Positions 12,718 through 25,734 of a stretch of DNA of 64,000 nt are shown piece by piece. The DNA lies in NCBI GenBank assembly GCA_024529925.1, contig JAFEUB010001476.1:1004501-1068500 (forward strand). Direction: 5' to 3'. The notes beneath the pieces are model-generated. The model saw only the letters and a list, made by a program, of their open reading frames with translations. It did no database searches and was not told where the DNA came from. Both the position numbers and the translations under genes were made by a program. The stretch is from Ophthalmolycus amberensis. Its lineage: Eukaryota; Chordata; Actinopteri; Perciformes; Zoarcidae. Position 1 is the first letter of the stretch. Every line of letters begins with the position of its first letter.

Positions 12718-15700
12718 TTGGTAGTTTGAATGAGCGATGCTCTAAAAGGAGTAACTTATAGGCTCCACGCTGATTAATGTGTTTGTCTGTGTGAGATCTG
12801 GACGGTGAGGAGAGAACAGTTGAGGAGAGGCGAGTTCTGGGGAAGGAGAACACAGTTGATTTCAGTCTGCGCTTTGTTTTAATGATAGATGCTCTGCGCC
12901 CCAGCGACCAGGCTTAAATGCCACCGAACTCTCAGAAGTCCTCTTTTACTGGAAATGTGTGTGTCTGTTTTTATGCTTTTCTCTTGAGATCAGCCAGCTC
13001 TGCGCTCTGATTTCATGCAGTATTTGCAATTAATGAAGACTTGGGTTTTCCCCTACAGATTTTGCACTGCTCTCATTAATATTTAAATCATTATTTAATG
13101 ATGGTAGTACATTGCTGCGTTTGGACTTTTCCATGTTAACAGCTTCTTTTTTTCTAAAAATTCTGTCTGTCTTTCCATAGTGTCAAATTATGAAACCTTA
13201 CAAAGAGGTAGAAACTCCCTGATTGGCAAGGAAATGGAAATGACAAGCAAAGAGGAGCTTGGAAGGAAATGATGGCCGTGGTGCTTATCAAGTCGATTGA
13301 GCGAGGAAAAGAGGTCTGGACGGGGGGGTAGATGAGGTGGAAAGAGAAGGAAAGCATGGAGGAGGGGGAGGGAGCCGCATGTTTTGAGGTGAGTCCAAGG
13401 TGACCAGAGTAGGTAAAGAGCCATGTTAACCTGCAGGTTAATGTACAGAAACAAATGCCATCTGTTAACTGAAGAAAGCAGTTATTCTCCACACAGTTTG
13501 AACTATATACTCTACTGTTTACATGTTGTAAATCTCATGGTAACATCAAAGTGGAGGAAGCAGTACATCCGGTGTGCTGCTTGTAAGGGTTAACCTTTGG
13601 CTGTCACATGCAAAATGTCACATCCCAATGAACAATTTTGGGTTATTTTGTTGCCGTCCCCGTAGGTTGTCTACATGTCATGTCTTGTTTTTACACAAAT
13701 ACCAGGAGCAAGTCAGGTGATGTTGTTATGACAAAGTCTACATATGGAGGCGGTTAAGATGGATGGATGGGTTGACAAAACATTGGACTTTAACACAGGA
13801 GGTCGCTGTTAGTTTCCCTTTTCCAACCGTCAGACTTTTAAACAAAAAATCATGATCACGATCTTTCTATAACCAAGTGTTCATCAGATCAGAAAGGGCT
13901 GCTATGTGTCGTTCTGAAGGGCATGGACAAATAACATCTTATGTTGTTTAATTTGGGGGACTGGTTCAACTCATGCTAAGCTTTGCCTCAGTTCGTGCAG
14001 TATAGACTTTGCATCTGTTCACTTGCTTCTTTCCATGAGCCTTGCATTCTGACTTAACACACCCTCAAAGACTAGTGTTACTGTAAGTCTAGTTTTAGTC
14101 TGTCGAAGGTTAGCTCAGCTTGCCTCAATCCACATTGACTAAAATATTATCATAAGCAATAGTCACAATAGACAAAAATATGAAGATCAAAGGTTTGCAA
14201 ATACCGGAATTTCCCTTTAAGCTACAGACTTACCGGTACATACTGTCCTGGTAGACAGTAAAGATTTGATTTTAGCAGTTTATTTGTTCAACTTCTAAGA
14301 CAAGTTAAATTAATATAATCCATCTGTGGCTTTGAGTTATGGGTAGTTGCGTGAATGTTACCACGTTGGATCCTGGAGAGCTTTGTTTCATAAAGAGGCC
14401 TGTGAATATCTGTCTGTAGCTCCTTTCAGGCTTCACCTCTTTAGGGAGGCATCGGAACAACCTGAACCTGGCTGCCAGCTTTCTCTTTCATTATACAGCG
14501 GTCATGATGTAGCACAGTTTGAGGCAAACTGAGAGTGCTACCGCGTGAAAGCATACAGAGTAAGAACCATTAAGAGATCCATCATGTCAACATGACCTAC
14601 AGTCCTTCCCCACATCATTATTCTGTGTCAAACCATTTACACACCTGCTGGGAGCTGGAAGAACACATCACTGCAGATACAGACCTACAGAAACCCGAGC
14701 ATGCAAAGTACACAAGCAAACACACAAAGGCACATGTGCAAAAGGGTGAACACACACACAGAACAATGGCATCAGACGAACAGAAGCCAGGTGCATGTCC
14801 TTATGATTGTAAACAACAGAGAGCACACAAACGCAATTCGCACTTGATCTTCGCAGAAAAATCGAAATAGAACAAAAAGAGAATATATGCAGCTGATCTA
14901 CATATAGCATATTGTGTTTTTCCCCGCAGAAACTGAAATCACAGGCTACATTTTGGGAGCTGATTGGAGTCTGAAGGCCAGAGTGTGGTTTTATGCTATA
15001 GCTTGGTCTTGGTTTATGCAGGGTTAGAGTCAGGCTGGTGGCCTATGCAGCTATGGTGTGCATACCTAGAGAACAACAAAGAGACTTCATGTGCCCTCTT
15101 GCCATTTTTGGCATCCTTAAAACCAGTAAATTACATAAGTGTTTTGTGCAGCAGGTTTCAAGGCCTTCTCATTTTATAGCTATGGTCAGCAAGTCCTCCA
15201 AACTAAATGACAAATATGTCTTTGTCATTGCCTTCCAAAACAACATATATGGACATCTTGTGATCAGACACCCATATGAGCAGGACAAGATAGTTTGCCT
15301 TCCAAAACTCTTAGATACAGTCCTGTAGGACTGTTATGATTGATGTGATTGTTAACCTAATACACATACTTTTTACAACTATTGGTTGGATTGTCATGGT
15401 CCAGATATCCAGATCACGCAGAGGATTAACCCCGATGACAGAAATATATCAAAGTATTTCTTTTGAGAAAAAACGTCTCGTTTGGCTGAATTCACTTGTC
15501 ACATCCATGTCGCCCATAGGATGGATTGTAATAACTTTGGCGATGCCCTGACTCAGAGTAACAGTAAACTACATGTTGTAGCCTGCACATGCACACTGTA
15601 GGTAATTGAAAAGGAGTGGCGATTGATTTCCCAGATCGCCCTGATAGCATCAACATCATCCATCTTTCTCTCCACCATATTTACAGTTGTGTGCAGAGGA

Positions 15701-17901
15701 CCACATTGTGCTCTTATGGGTCTTAGGACACATAAATTGCCAAACTAAGGCAAAAAAAGTCTTTGACTCTAGTTTTTTTTTTTGGTGACATCATGAGGTG
15801 GCCCAGCTGCTCTATTGGTTGGGCCAATATCCGGCTCATGTAGTCTGATCCCAGCGTAAAGTCAGATGAAGATTGTGGTCACGGTTGATGTTGTCTGTCG
15901 GTAGTGAATGGAAAACGTGTCCTGTGTCCGACGTGCTTTGTTTACCCGTCTATCCACCCAATAAGAGGTTTTGGGTTGCTGATAATAGTTAATCATCTTT
16001 TTCCGTTATGTTTAACAGATAATAGTCACATAAGTCTCTTTAAGTAGATAAACAGGTTGTTTTATATTGAATAAATGACAAATGCTCTATATAGTGAGGA
16101 CAGACTGTATATGGTCGACATACTATAACTATAGAGCTTTAGAGCTATTTGACCTTCCCTTCTTGCTGGTTTGTTCATAGTTTCCGGCTTCACAGACGTA
16201 TGAAATATGTGTCAGTTTGTCAAACATACAGAGTGACAGGTGCATTTCTCTTTTTTAAATGTCAATACTTTTCATCCCTCGCTGAATTGCCTCGATTCAA
16301 AGGTCATGTTGTTGATCAGAGACGACATGCACCTGTGATTCTTTTGGAGAACATTGATGAGTGGGGAGATTCTGTGTGTATGGATTGCTTCATACTGGTT
16401 GAGTGAACACTGATGCAAGCCACGGATGTTTTCTTTCATCGTGCTGAGTGAGGTCTTTGCGTCAGATTAGAAGAAGCTTTGGCCCATTTTTAAATAAATA
16501 AAAACCTCAAACCTCTAGGTCTGAAATATTCATCATAGAAATCACTAAGTTACTGAACTGCGTTCCACACTGTTCTGCACCGAGGGAGATGAGCCTGCTT
16601 TAGCACATTTCTTTCATACTCCAGTGCTGATTGTGTCGACGTATTTGAATTTGGCTTTTCATTAAAGAAATACAGTATTTAGATGTCGGTGGACGGAGAG
16701 ATTTCTCCGGTGATGGACAGACGGAGAGTAGACTTTGTCTCCGTGTTTGTTCCTCCATCTATTCCTGTCAACACTCTCCCCGTCATCGCCTTTCATGGAC
16801 ACTATTTCGGTCACTGGACCTTCATCTCTATCTCAGTTAAAGGAAACTAATACAGTGTATAAAACCCTATCGTCCCGTGTTGTTGTGATCTGGTGTCAGT
16901 GTGTTTAGTGTCTAATGCATACAGAGTTAAAGCTTCAGCTCTGGGGAGGGATTACCACAAGCTCAAACTCACACTCGGATCACAGGAAGACTCAAGCAGG
17001 GGCAAGAACAAGCAAACCAAAATAAAGTAGTCAAATATTTAGTTAACACAGACGTACATTGAACAAGGTCATTGTAGTTCATCAAATTTAAGACAAGAAG
17101 CAAGCATTAATATTCAGAAAGTGACAAGATGTTGAAACTGAAAATGTGACAGTCAACTGCGTCATGTTGATAAAAAATAAATGAATCTAAAGAATTCACA
17201 TTTTAATCTTTTAATAAATATCCTGTACACGATGTGCATGTTATTAGGTTAATTCTGCAATAATGCCCCATTGTGTATTTAATTTAATAAGACAGAACAC
17301 ATAGAGCAGCTTCTTCTGTAATATTAATATATTGGTTATATATTGATAAACATCAACATGCTTAAACTAAAATAACTAAATGCTTTAAAATAAGTAAAAC
17401 TCATTTACATATTACTGTATACATTATAGTCTTTGAGTGGTCTGAGGTCAAGTCAAAGTTAAATTTGTTGCATCTTTTATTTTGTTACATTTGAACTAAA
17501 AGGTTTGTTTCAGTGTTTTTGAAGCTATAAAAGCTATTTTTAAGAAAGGTCCACTGTATATGTGCATATGCGTACATTATAAAAGTGATTACAGCAGGAT
17601 TCATTAACACACAAATGAATAAGAATGACGTTTTATGAGGGCAACAGGAGGGCAACCCTTTTATCATTCACTGGTCTTTTTTTCTTAATCATGACTAAAT
17701 TATCAAGTAAACGCATCATCTAAGACGCATCTAAGTTGGCGACAGCAGGGTATGCAGCCAAAAGTTTGTGCCAGAGATGAGTGATCACCTTGGCAGAAGA
17801 GGAATGTAACAGGAGAAAAACAAACAAATCAATTGGATCAATATGAGCAAAGAGAGAAAGGATTTATTCTTACCCAAGAGCATCCTGTAGATGTCCACCA
17901 T
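2063..17901 (-). CDS. znf385a: Zinc finger protein 385A (HZF), 5' part only
   Basis: Three coding exons on the minus strand: 17874-17901, 8213-8355 and 2063-2173. Joined they are in phase (1, then 0) and give an N-terminus starting MLLG, a Pro-rich segment containing LDMKPFLQFPMES and LFHNFNT, then MDPVQKAV, KTKRP and CNICQIRFNS. This matches the N-terminus of ZNF385A closely. The KTKRP/CNICQIRF form favours 385A over paralogues B, C and D. The third exon carries the Cys pair of the first matrin/U1-type C2H2 finger; its His pair and the later fingers lie beyond the left edge. The family binds RNA and p53 and acts in the nucleus and cytoplasm in mRNA localisation and p53 target choice. Two in-frame ATGs exist (17901 and 17883). 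The second matches the mammalian start, so the first six residues are uncertain. Splice sites: donors GTAAGA, GTGAGT and GTATGA; acceptors CCACAG and TCCACAG. Confidence 0.82.
4305..4483. repeat. Inverted repeat inside the hAT element
   Basis: Left arm 4305-4343 and right arm 4446-4483 are near-perfect inverse complements. Each contains a core reading GAACGCGCAGC or its inverse and a GATCAGGCCCCC-type segment, with only a few mismatches. About 100 bp of loop separates them. The arms are GC-rich and could fold into a stable hairpin. They may be the ends of an older element nested in the hAT element. Confidence 0.75.
4494..4938. repeat. 28-bp minisatellite, about 16 copies
   Basis: Tandem units of 28 bp built on GCACACAGRC followed by RGAGAGCACGAGCAGAGA-like sequence. 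Copies differ mainly at two sites: the GACAGA/GGCAGA/GGCTGA/GGCGGA block, and GAGAGC versus GAGAGG. By eye there are 16 copies over 445 bp. Because 28 is not a multiple of 3 and the unit has no stop on the minus strand, all three minus frames stay open and give long Cys/Ser/Leu-rich ORFs. These are repeat artefacts and not genes. Confidence 0.9.
8515..8770. repeat. Dispersed teleost repeat fragment
   Basis: The segment reads AAAGCAATAGTTCAACATTTAG, then GGAAATAC, GACTGGAAACAGGGAGACAG, GGTAACAAAATC, CACCTCTAAAGGTCACTAAT and TTATATCTTGTCTGG. I recognise this order of blocks as a very common interspersed repeat in percomorph genomes. It is degenerate. Family name and class are not assigned. It lies within znf385a intron 1. 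Confidence 0.55.
12685..12713. repeat. (AC)n microsatellite
   Basis: About 14 uninterrupted AC units in znf385a intron 1. Confidence 0.95.
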
Positions 17902-18200
17902 CAACTCCTCTTTCAAACTGATATTTTCTTCCTCGACTGCTCTCTCCCTCGATCAGCTACGGATGTGACTCAAACCTGAAGCATCCACTTCTCTGGCTCT
18001 CAAAACTCAGAGCGAGACAAAAAAAGACGTCCCAACATCGCAACCTTCACTTTGCATCCCGACACTGTCTCTTCCGTTCCCCTCGTCCACGTGAGATGCT
18101 TCTCCTTCAGATCTCGACACGCGTCTCTTGCTCAGCCAGCTGTTGCCAGAGGAGGAGCACAGCAGCAGCCCCGACTGCAACACAACACACACTCAATTTA
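17902..18200 (-). promoter_or_regulatory. znf385a: Likely znf385a 5'UTR and core promoter region
   Basis: Immediately upstream of the first coding exon on the minus strand. The sequence is moderately CpG-containing with no clear TATA box, and no splice acceptor just before the start codon is evident. In-frame stops lie upstream of the candidate ATGs. The transcription start cannot be placed from sequence. The assignment rests on position only. Confidence 0.4.
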
Positions 18201-18314
18201 CTGCAAGGAAGCCTGTAATATATTCACTGTTATATATTCACTCCAGCAGGAAGAACACCAGAGAATACAGCTGAGATGGAGCCCTGCTTCACTGAATGAA
18301 CCTCTGCACCACAG

Positions 18315-18377
18315 CCTCTCTCTCTCTCTCTCTCTCTCTCGCTCTCTCTCTCTCTCGTTCTCTCTCTCTCTCTCTCA
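18315..18377. repeat. (CT)n microsatellite, interrupted
   Basis: CT dinucleotide tract with two G interruptions, just upstream of the likely znf385a promoter. It explains the Ser/Leu-rich ORF at this place. Confidence 0.95.
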
Positions 18378-18868
18378 CCCTTTTTCTGCTGTTTGCTGTT
18401 AACGTTTTTTTTCTCTCTTATGTCTCTCCTCGTCTCACTCTGCCTTGCGCCTCACACCGACGGCATGTGAAACCTGCCCTCACAGACTCGATGAAGCATT
18501 GGAGGGAGGGGAGGAGAGATTGAGGTTAACACAGGCTGACTGAGGAGGAAAGTGTAAAGAGAGGAAATGTGGAAGATGTGATGGAGCAGGAGGATGAAGG
18601 AGCATGCAGACAGCTGTTTGACAAGCAGAGAGTGCTGACTATGCTCAAAAACTAAGCTTGCCTAGATAATACTTACTACTGAGCTCAATGTGTTCAAAGC
18701 TGATGTATATTCAAGACTTCATCAAACCTTTTCCCACAAGATAATGCAGCATGACCTCCAGCTTTAAGCAACATGAAGTGATCTACTTCTACATAATTTA
18801 TGGTAAATAAATACAAACAGTGAATCAGATAATGATGTGTGTGTTTAAGTTTGTGTGAACCCAGGATG

Positions 18869-18870
<2 letters not shown>

Positions 18871-18925
<55 letters not shown>
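18871..18925. repeat. (GT)n microsatellite
   Basis: About 27 uninterrupted GT units followed by a short GA run. Confidence 0.95.
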
Positions 18926-18931
<6 letters not shown>

Positions 18932-20832
18932 GGATAAGGTTCCCTCATTAGTTGAGTCGGGCTGAATAATGCAGGTAGGGGTATTGTTGTGGCCAATGGG
19001 CCAGGTGCTAATGTGGCTGTCTGAGGGTGAAGGGGCAGCCACAGCATGACTTTAATGGATGTCACCATGGGAAACTGTAATCGGACCACTGGACTCGGGT
19101 GACACACCGTTCTGCATGTGTGTCTCTTTAGTGATGCATGGTAAGATGTTCTAAGATGTTCACTAATTAGAAGACTTCTCAGAGAAAAAAACCCTGTGTT
19201 TGGGTTAAAAGATGTTATTGCCACGTTGATAGATAACAGAGCACTTAAGCAGCCAGTGTGTAGCATTTCGGGGGATCTTTTCTTACATTACCTGAACGCC
19301 ACTGTAGTTTACTACACATTTGTGAAACTGCAGTAACGTGGGCCGCAGAATGCTAAGCCGTGGTGCCGTCAGCCGCCATGATTTCTGTTGCTCCGAAAGT
19401 AGTGTTATCGAGGTAAGGATGGCCTCTGAGCGAGGAGAACGGGGTTACCAGAGTTTTGAACTCACGGCTCATGTTACCGCAGTCTTGGAAAGGAATGAGT
19501 GGAGTTGTCGAACTATAAAAGAGTATAGTTTGGCTTTTGTTTGTCCAAGTGGTTGCCTGCTATTTGCCAAACACTGTCTGGCTACATCGTGGCTTGTTTA
19601 TTAGACAATTTAAAAAAAAAGCTGATTGATGTATAGCTTTTCGTCAGGGTTTTGGACTGAGCTCTTATTGTACCATTGTTTAACACACATTGTGATTTTT
19701 CAAAGCAAAGCATAATGTGGTATAATAATAAAGTTGTTAAAACTTAAAACTTGTACAGGAAATATAAATTAAAATAACATTTTGCAAAGAGAATCTGTGT
19801 TTTTGAAATATGGACTCGTTTTTGACTATGTTGGACAGTAATTGAATGTCTGCTAATGCTGCAGCGTGCTCTCTGGTGAACAGTCCAACCACGTTTAGCA
19901 GTACAGTGCAGAGTAGAGGAGAGGTGGAGTATTTTCTTCTTGTCACTCAAAAATAAACGTTCCTCTTGCATAAAAAAGTAGAGATATAATGATTGAAGTT
20001 GGTATCATGGGTTGTAGGTAGTGCGCAGTACTGTACAGTCAGTAGCCCTGTGTGTGTATGTGCGTGCGTGTGATTATGTGCATGTGACCTCAATCATCCT
20101 GTCATTCCTTCATTCTGCCCCAGGAGGCCATGAATGTGTCGACAGGCTTGTTGAACTCTAATTTTAGCCTTGATCGTTAGCAGTGAGTCCTGAGGAGTCC
20201 TGCCAACATTTAGTGAAGTCTTCATTTAATGTGTAACAACGTAAAACGGCCTAAACTTGAAGCATTGTGTTGAATCATAAACTTACAGGTTAAAGTGGCC
20301 AAACAGGTGAGGAGATGAAAGCAGCTTTTTAACGAATAACTTACTTCCATATTATATCCTGCATGACAAGTATGATTTAATATTGCACTGCACAATCAAA
20401 TTATGGGAACTACTTCTTGACAAACGGATAACAATATTTTAACTCAATTTGACTAGTTTTACTATTCTGCTCTTTGTGCTTTGTGGTCAGAGCATCTGGA
20501 CTTAGGCTCAGGTCTAAACACACTTTAAAAGCAGCAAACTCTGTTTGGTTGTGAGTCGATATGATGTAAAGTTACAGACAGTGTTTTTCTCCAGGTCCTG
20601 GCAAAGTGAGGGTAATCGTCCCTCTAAATATTTTAGTTTGCTCTGCAGATCATACATAAAGCAGAACATCCTCAAAATGACATGTTAGAAAACGATTTAA
20701 CTTGATTCAAAACTGCAGTTTTATTTTTTCAATTTGAGTGTGAAAGTTTATTCTTGACGTTGGAAAAAACTTAAGGATCCTCTAACTAGTTTTTTCTGGA
20801 GCTTTTAACTAGATCAGAGACAGGTGCTACAA

Positions 20833-20847
20833 CCCCCCCCCCCCCCC
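20833..20847. repeat. Poly-C run
   Basis: A 15-base C homopolymer in intergenic DNA. Confidence 0.9.
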
Positions 20848-22230
20848 TCAGGAAAAGCTAGTAAGTAGATATTGAATTAAGATTATATTCTGTTTTATCA
20901 AATATAGGAAAATTGTTTTCACGGATGTTATGTTTACAGGGAGGGATATAACAATGTTAATTCTCTATGAAAGGCACCAATGACTTATTCCCGACGTCTG
21001 ATGAATTCCTTTTGTACTTAATTTGCTTCTTTTGCGTCCAGACATACAACACGTGTATATGACCTGGTAAAGGCTCAGTGTTTTTTAGTTAAACTTAAAC
21101 TAATCATCAAACTTTTTCTGTTAAGCCACTGGACAATTGGAATCACAACTCCCTGTAGTGTTATTAGCCCCGTTTCAACCAACTACAGGTCTTCCTTGGG
21201 CGACATTCCTTCCTTGTATTGCATGGAATATAGGTTTCCAGCACATTTGAATCTTAAGTTTATAACACAGAAAACTTCGTGCACTTCGTCACACATTGCT
21301 CATTATTCCTCCTGCTTCTGCCAAACTCTTCCATCCTGCTGTGATGCTGATAAGAGAACAATTTGGCCAGGAATGTCAGAAAGTGCACAGACAGTGCCCT
21401 CTTTATTTAAGCCTAAACTCTTTCTCTCTTCACCCTCCCTTCTTCCATCATTCCTTCCCTGCATCATACCAATGAATGATGTATGTAAAAGGTCGGGGGT
21501 CAGACCAGGTCTAAGTGCAAACTCCTTGTCTGACACTGAGTGCTGACGTTTGTTAGAGACTGCCCTAACTTTCATCAAAGAGAGAAACCTTCAAAGCTTC
21601 GTCGAAGACTGTCACTCGCTCTTTGTTTCTGCTCAGAATATTGCAATAATGAGGGGATCCTGGCTTATCCACCTCTTGGTTCATTTTAAGGTGATCAAAG
21701 GAGGAATGCTCAGAGTTGTGGGTGGTTTTGCATCGCTCAGTAGTCGGTGATAATCTTACCTGAGCCCCACATTGGTCGCCTCTGTTCTTCACAAGCTCCA
21801 AATTCCGAGTCCAAACGTCAGTGTGTCAGCCAGCATACAGTAATATACACAGAGGTCCTCTTTGAGTGGAATTAGTAAAAGTACGCTCAAGTTACTGTGA
21901 AGAGATAAATAAAGTACTGAGCGACATGAGAGCAGACCTTGCACCAGTCAGCTGGAGAGCGGAGAGGGAAACGCTCAGTGTAGCTGCATCAAACAGCAGG
22001 CGGCTTGATGTTCAGCTTCTTCATCTTCCTCACAGTCTCTTTCTCTCTTTCCAGATTTATTTTAATCTATTTTAATCTATTTAAGTGTTTATGTGTTTTT
22101 TTTCTTTCTTCTTCTTCTTCCTGCCGTATGCTCTTTCCAGGGAGCAAAATAAACAAGTGCACGAGATTCCAGAGGCTCTTAGGACGGTGGAACCTAATAT
22201 GTGAGGACAACTGTGGCAGGAGGGAGATAC

Positions 22231-22234
<4 letters not shown>

Positions 22235-22310
<76 letters not shown>
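22235..22310. repeat. (GA)n microsatellite
   Basis: About 38 uninterrupted GA units. The Glu/Arg and Leu/Ser dipeptide ORFs on both strands here are translations of this tract. Confidence 0.95.
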
Positions 22311-22312
<2 letters not shown>

Positions 22313-22754
22313 TGTAAGGGAAAGGAGGAGCAGGACAGAGAGGAGGGGTACCCAGCGACGGGTGGAAGATCAGACGAATCGAGGATTGGAGTGTGTGTGT
22401 GTTGTTGAGGAGCAGGAAGGTGGCAAGCCGTTGAAACTTGAGACATGAAGGAGAGGAAGCAAATGTTGACATGGTGAAGCAAAGGGAAATATGATTGGCG
22501 GATGAAACAAATAGCTTTCAGGCAGATATGTTGTTTCTTCTGTTGTTTGATTTGGAAACGGGTTCCCTCACAAATGACTCTGCCCAACAGGTTTCTTTCT
22601 CGAATAAACAATAGACGAAATGTGCCTTGGTCACACAACTATCAAACCATGGTTCAATGCTGCTGTATATCTGAGGGGGCAAAGTGTGATAGCAAAGATG
22701 AGAGAAGTCCTAAAACTGCAATTGCATGCAATTAGTTTTCTTGGTCTTCCTTTT

Positions 22755-23542
22755 GGTGTTTAAGACAATTACAAAATCAGCCTACTATCACCTGAAGAAT
22801 ATATCAAGGATTAGAGGACTTATGTCTCAACAGGATTTGGAAAAACTTGTCCACTGCATTTATCTTCAGCAGACTGGACTACTGTAACGGTGTGTTTACA
22901 GGTCTCTGTAAAAAATCCGTCAGAAAGCTGCAGCTGATTCAGAACGCTGCAGCTCGAGTCCTCACTAAGACCAGGAGGGTGGATCACATCACTCCAGTTC
23001 TGAGGTCTTTGCACTGGCTTCCTGTCCAACAAAGAATTGACTTTAAAATCCTGCTGTTGGTTTACAAAGCACTGAATGGTTTGGGACCAAAATACATCTC
23101 CGATCTGCTACTACCTTATGAACCATCCCGACCCCTCAGGTCGTCTGGGACCGGTCTACTTTCTGTTCCCAGAGTCAGAACTAAACATGGAGAAGCAGCG
23201 TTCAGTTTTTCTGCTCCACATATCTGGAACAAAGTCCCAGAAAGCTGCAGGTCTGCTGAGACCCTCAGCTCATTTAAATCAAGATTGAAGACCTTTCTGT
23301 TTGCTGCTGCCTTTAATTGAACCACAGTTCAATTAATATATTAATCAATTTCCTGCATTTCTGCATTTTACTACTGCATTTTATTTCTTACACTGTTTTT
23401 TAATTGTTTTAATTGTTTTTGAAATCTCCTTTTCTTTTGCCTTGTGTTTTGATGCTTTTAATGGTTTTATGTGAAGCACTTTGAATTACCTTGTTGTTGA
23501 AATGTGCTATACAAATAAACTTGCCTTGCCTTGCCTTGCCTT
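22755..23542 (+). mobile_element. L2-like LINE, 5'-truncated and decayed 3' end
   Basis: Translation of the plus strand gives the C-terminal part of a non-LTR reverse transcriptase protein: SRLDYCN, LQLIQNAAARVLT, HITPVLRSLHWLPV, RIDFKILLLVYKALNG, then a WNK(V)P and FKSRLKTFLF-type end with a stop at 23318-23320. The same reading frame continues upstream to about 22766 across one frameshift near 22855, so the copy is inactive. After the stop comes a 3' tail ending AATAAA and then four tandem TTGCC units, which is the short-repeat 3' end typical of fish L2/CR1-type elements. The reverse-transcriptase catalytic part and ORF1 are missing. It lies between znf385a and neurod4. Confidence 0.85.
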
Positions 23543-24129
23543 TAGATTATGCAAATTTGGCAGAAAGGTCACAGAGTGAAGTGGATTAAAAGTGATGCAT
23601 ATATTTTGTGTGACTGCAAATTTGTTTTATGTTACCAATAATTTACAAGTAAAAGAACTTGAGTTATTAAGATGTTCTAGAAATTACACAATGCAAAGGC
23701 ACAGACAGTAGTTTGTACATTATTGGCAACATTGTGATATAATTAGAAAACACAACATATCACACTGTGTGAGGGACAGAAAAGGTAAAGTCCTGACTTA
23801 TGCCAAACATTGTCCAGGGTGTTCTTACAGTTCACCAACCTTTATCAAGATATCATGTTATTATATACCCCGAGACAATATAAATGTGTCAACTTGGAGA
23901 TTTTGTTATACTATACTGTGGTAGCTAACCCTCATAATTTACGGTAATAAAGGATTTCATTTTTTAAAATAATTTCTTTGTTTTGTTCGATTTAAGCAGC
24001 AAACAGAAATTCATGTCTGCTTATTTCATCCTCATCCTGTTTCTCAATTGATTTATCTCGAACATTTTTTACAACAGCATATATATCAATTTCTTCAACC
24101 CAAAGTTTTTACACATCTGAGCAACCTTA

Positions 24130-24460
24130 AAGTCCAATATTCACTCTCTATTAGCTCTGTTTCTGTCTCAACCATCTCCTGGGGGAAATATCTGGCTCTG
24201 TAGCTGCTCAATGCTCCACTTAGTGCACCAGCTAGTCGCTGACTTTACATTTCCACTGTGGTTCCTGGGCAGGTAGTGAACGGTAAAAACAGCAGCCTGC
24301 TGAGGATGAAAATGACGCCAATGAGATCGGCAAGAGTCAATCAAAACAGTAAAGTTCTAGGCTGTAAAATCAAAACAATAAGCTGAAAGACACAAATGCT
24401 CCGTAGAGTTGAGGAGGGGAACTGCAGAGTTGGCTGATAAGTATCTCTCTTAGAGTTCCT
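24130..24460. repeat. Dispersed teleost repeat fragment
   Basis: Contains the blocks AAATATCTGGCTCTGTAGCTGC, AATGCTCCAC and CACCAGCTAGTCGCTGAC, followed by GGGCAGGTAGTGAACGG. I recall this combination as a common interspersed repeat of percomorph fish. It is degenerate and the class is not assigned. Confidence 0.5.
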
Positions 24461-25563
24461 TATACAGTCATTTGATCCGTGGTTAATATCAAACATATTG
24501 GTAAGTGCATCTTTTAATCACATATACCAATATGGAGGACATTTTACATTCTGCCCACTATTATAAGTCTCTAATGAACTCCTTTCATTTGACATTTCCC
24601 TTTATTATTGCTGCTAATGAAAAATGACATGAAAATGCACTCAGTCATACACCCCCAACTTGTTTTAACAGCCTCTAGATGCTGTTCCTTTTCTACCGTG
24701 ACATCGCACAGAGAAAATGTTCAAACATCAGAAGGTAAGTTCTTTAAAACGCTGATCCAAAACACTCTCAGCCTCTCAGTCACCAATTACGCAGTTCAAT
24801 TTGTCATCGGGGGGAAACACCCAAAGTGAAGTGCTGGAATAGTTTGGATGACGAAATTAAAATGTGGATGGCTGTGAGATGAACACAGTCACGCAAAATC
24901 CACAAACATGATACCGCTGGGCTCCTGTGTGCTAGCGTGTCGATTCCACTCCGCTGCCAATAAGTGTAAATTCAGATTGGATATCATAAATGTGCTTGCA
25001 AGGGTTGTTTCACGGAGGCAGGAGAGTATTAGGTGGAGGAGCAGGAGCCGAAGCTTGAGGTGAGACTGACGCATGGCGCAATGTCGAGTAAATGTCAGCC
25101 TAGTTCTGACATGCTAAAAGTCCTGTGAAGAAGAAGTCAACTCTACTCTGCCTCCTGCAATTTACAACTCACCTTACAGAATATGGTGGATAAATGTGGG
25201 GTTAAGTACAGGCCATTAAAGCTATATGAACATCTTAATGGCATTCAGTAGGCTATGTGAAGTGCTGTCGTGTAAATGAGATAGGCTGTTTGAAAAAAAC
25301 AAAACTGTGTTTAATGCTAGCAGTAACAGCTTGGCTTGGCAGGATCCCTCTGTGACACTTCTGAGAGAGAGATGCCCAAACTCATGACCTCGTCTAATTT
25401 AGAGGCAGACACCTTCACTTTTATTTCATTTAAATATTATGGACACACACAAACACCCTCTGGCAACATGCCATGCAGGGGTTAGTTTAAGGGACAGTGT
25501 TGGGAAGGACGGCAAGCTGGAGCAGTAAGCACATTTCACCAGGGGGATACAGTTACACGCACA

Positions 25564-25568
<5 letters not shown>

Positions 25569-25620
<52 letters not shown>
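25569..25620. repeat. (AC)n microsatellite
   Basis: About 26 AC units, 43 bp from a (CT)n tract. Together they form a compound microsatellite and give spurious Cys/Val and Arg/Glu ORFs. Confidence 0.95.
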
Positions 25621-25622
<2 letters not shown>

Positions 25623-25660
25623 ATTCCTCCGCCTCAGGGTCGCTCAGCTCTAGTCTAAAC

Positions 25661-25663
<3 letters not shown>

Positions 25664-25728
<65 letters not shown>
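25664..25728. repeat. (TC)n microsatellite
   Basis: About 32 TC units, adjacent to the AC tract at 25569-25620. Confidence 0.95.

Positions 25729-25734
<6 letters not shown>

Larger units (their letters stand above)
8356..17873 (-). other. znf385a: znf385a intron 1
   Basis: About 9.5 kb between the first and second coding exons. It contains a degenerate dispersed repeat (8515-8770), a (CA)n microsatellite (12685-12713), and a small plus-strand promoter-like cluster at 11710-11831 (CRE-like, ATTGG and TATAAA motifs) with no gene attached that I can recognise. ORFs such as those at 13154-13492 and 15038-15328 have no conserved features. First introns of this size in developmental regulators often hold enhancers, but none can be shown from sequence alone. 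Confidence 0.6.

Noticed and set aside
22081..22638. ORFs with Leu-Ser or Glu-Arg dipeptide runs
   Set aside because: Produced by the (GA)n microsatellite read on both strands.
22755..23542. A host gene encoding the 157-residue ORF at 22847-23320
   Set aside because: The protein is the end of a LINE reverse transcriptase followed by a typical short-repeat 3' tail, with a frameshift upstream.
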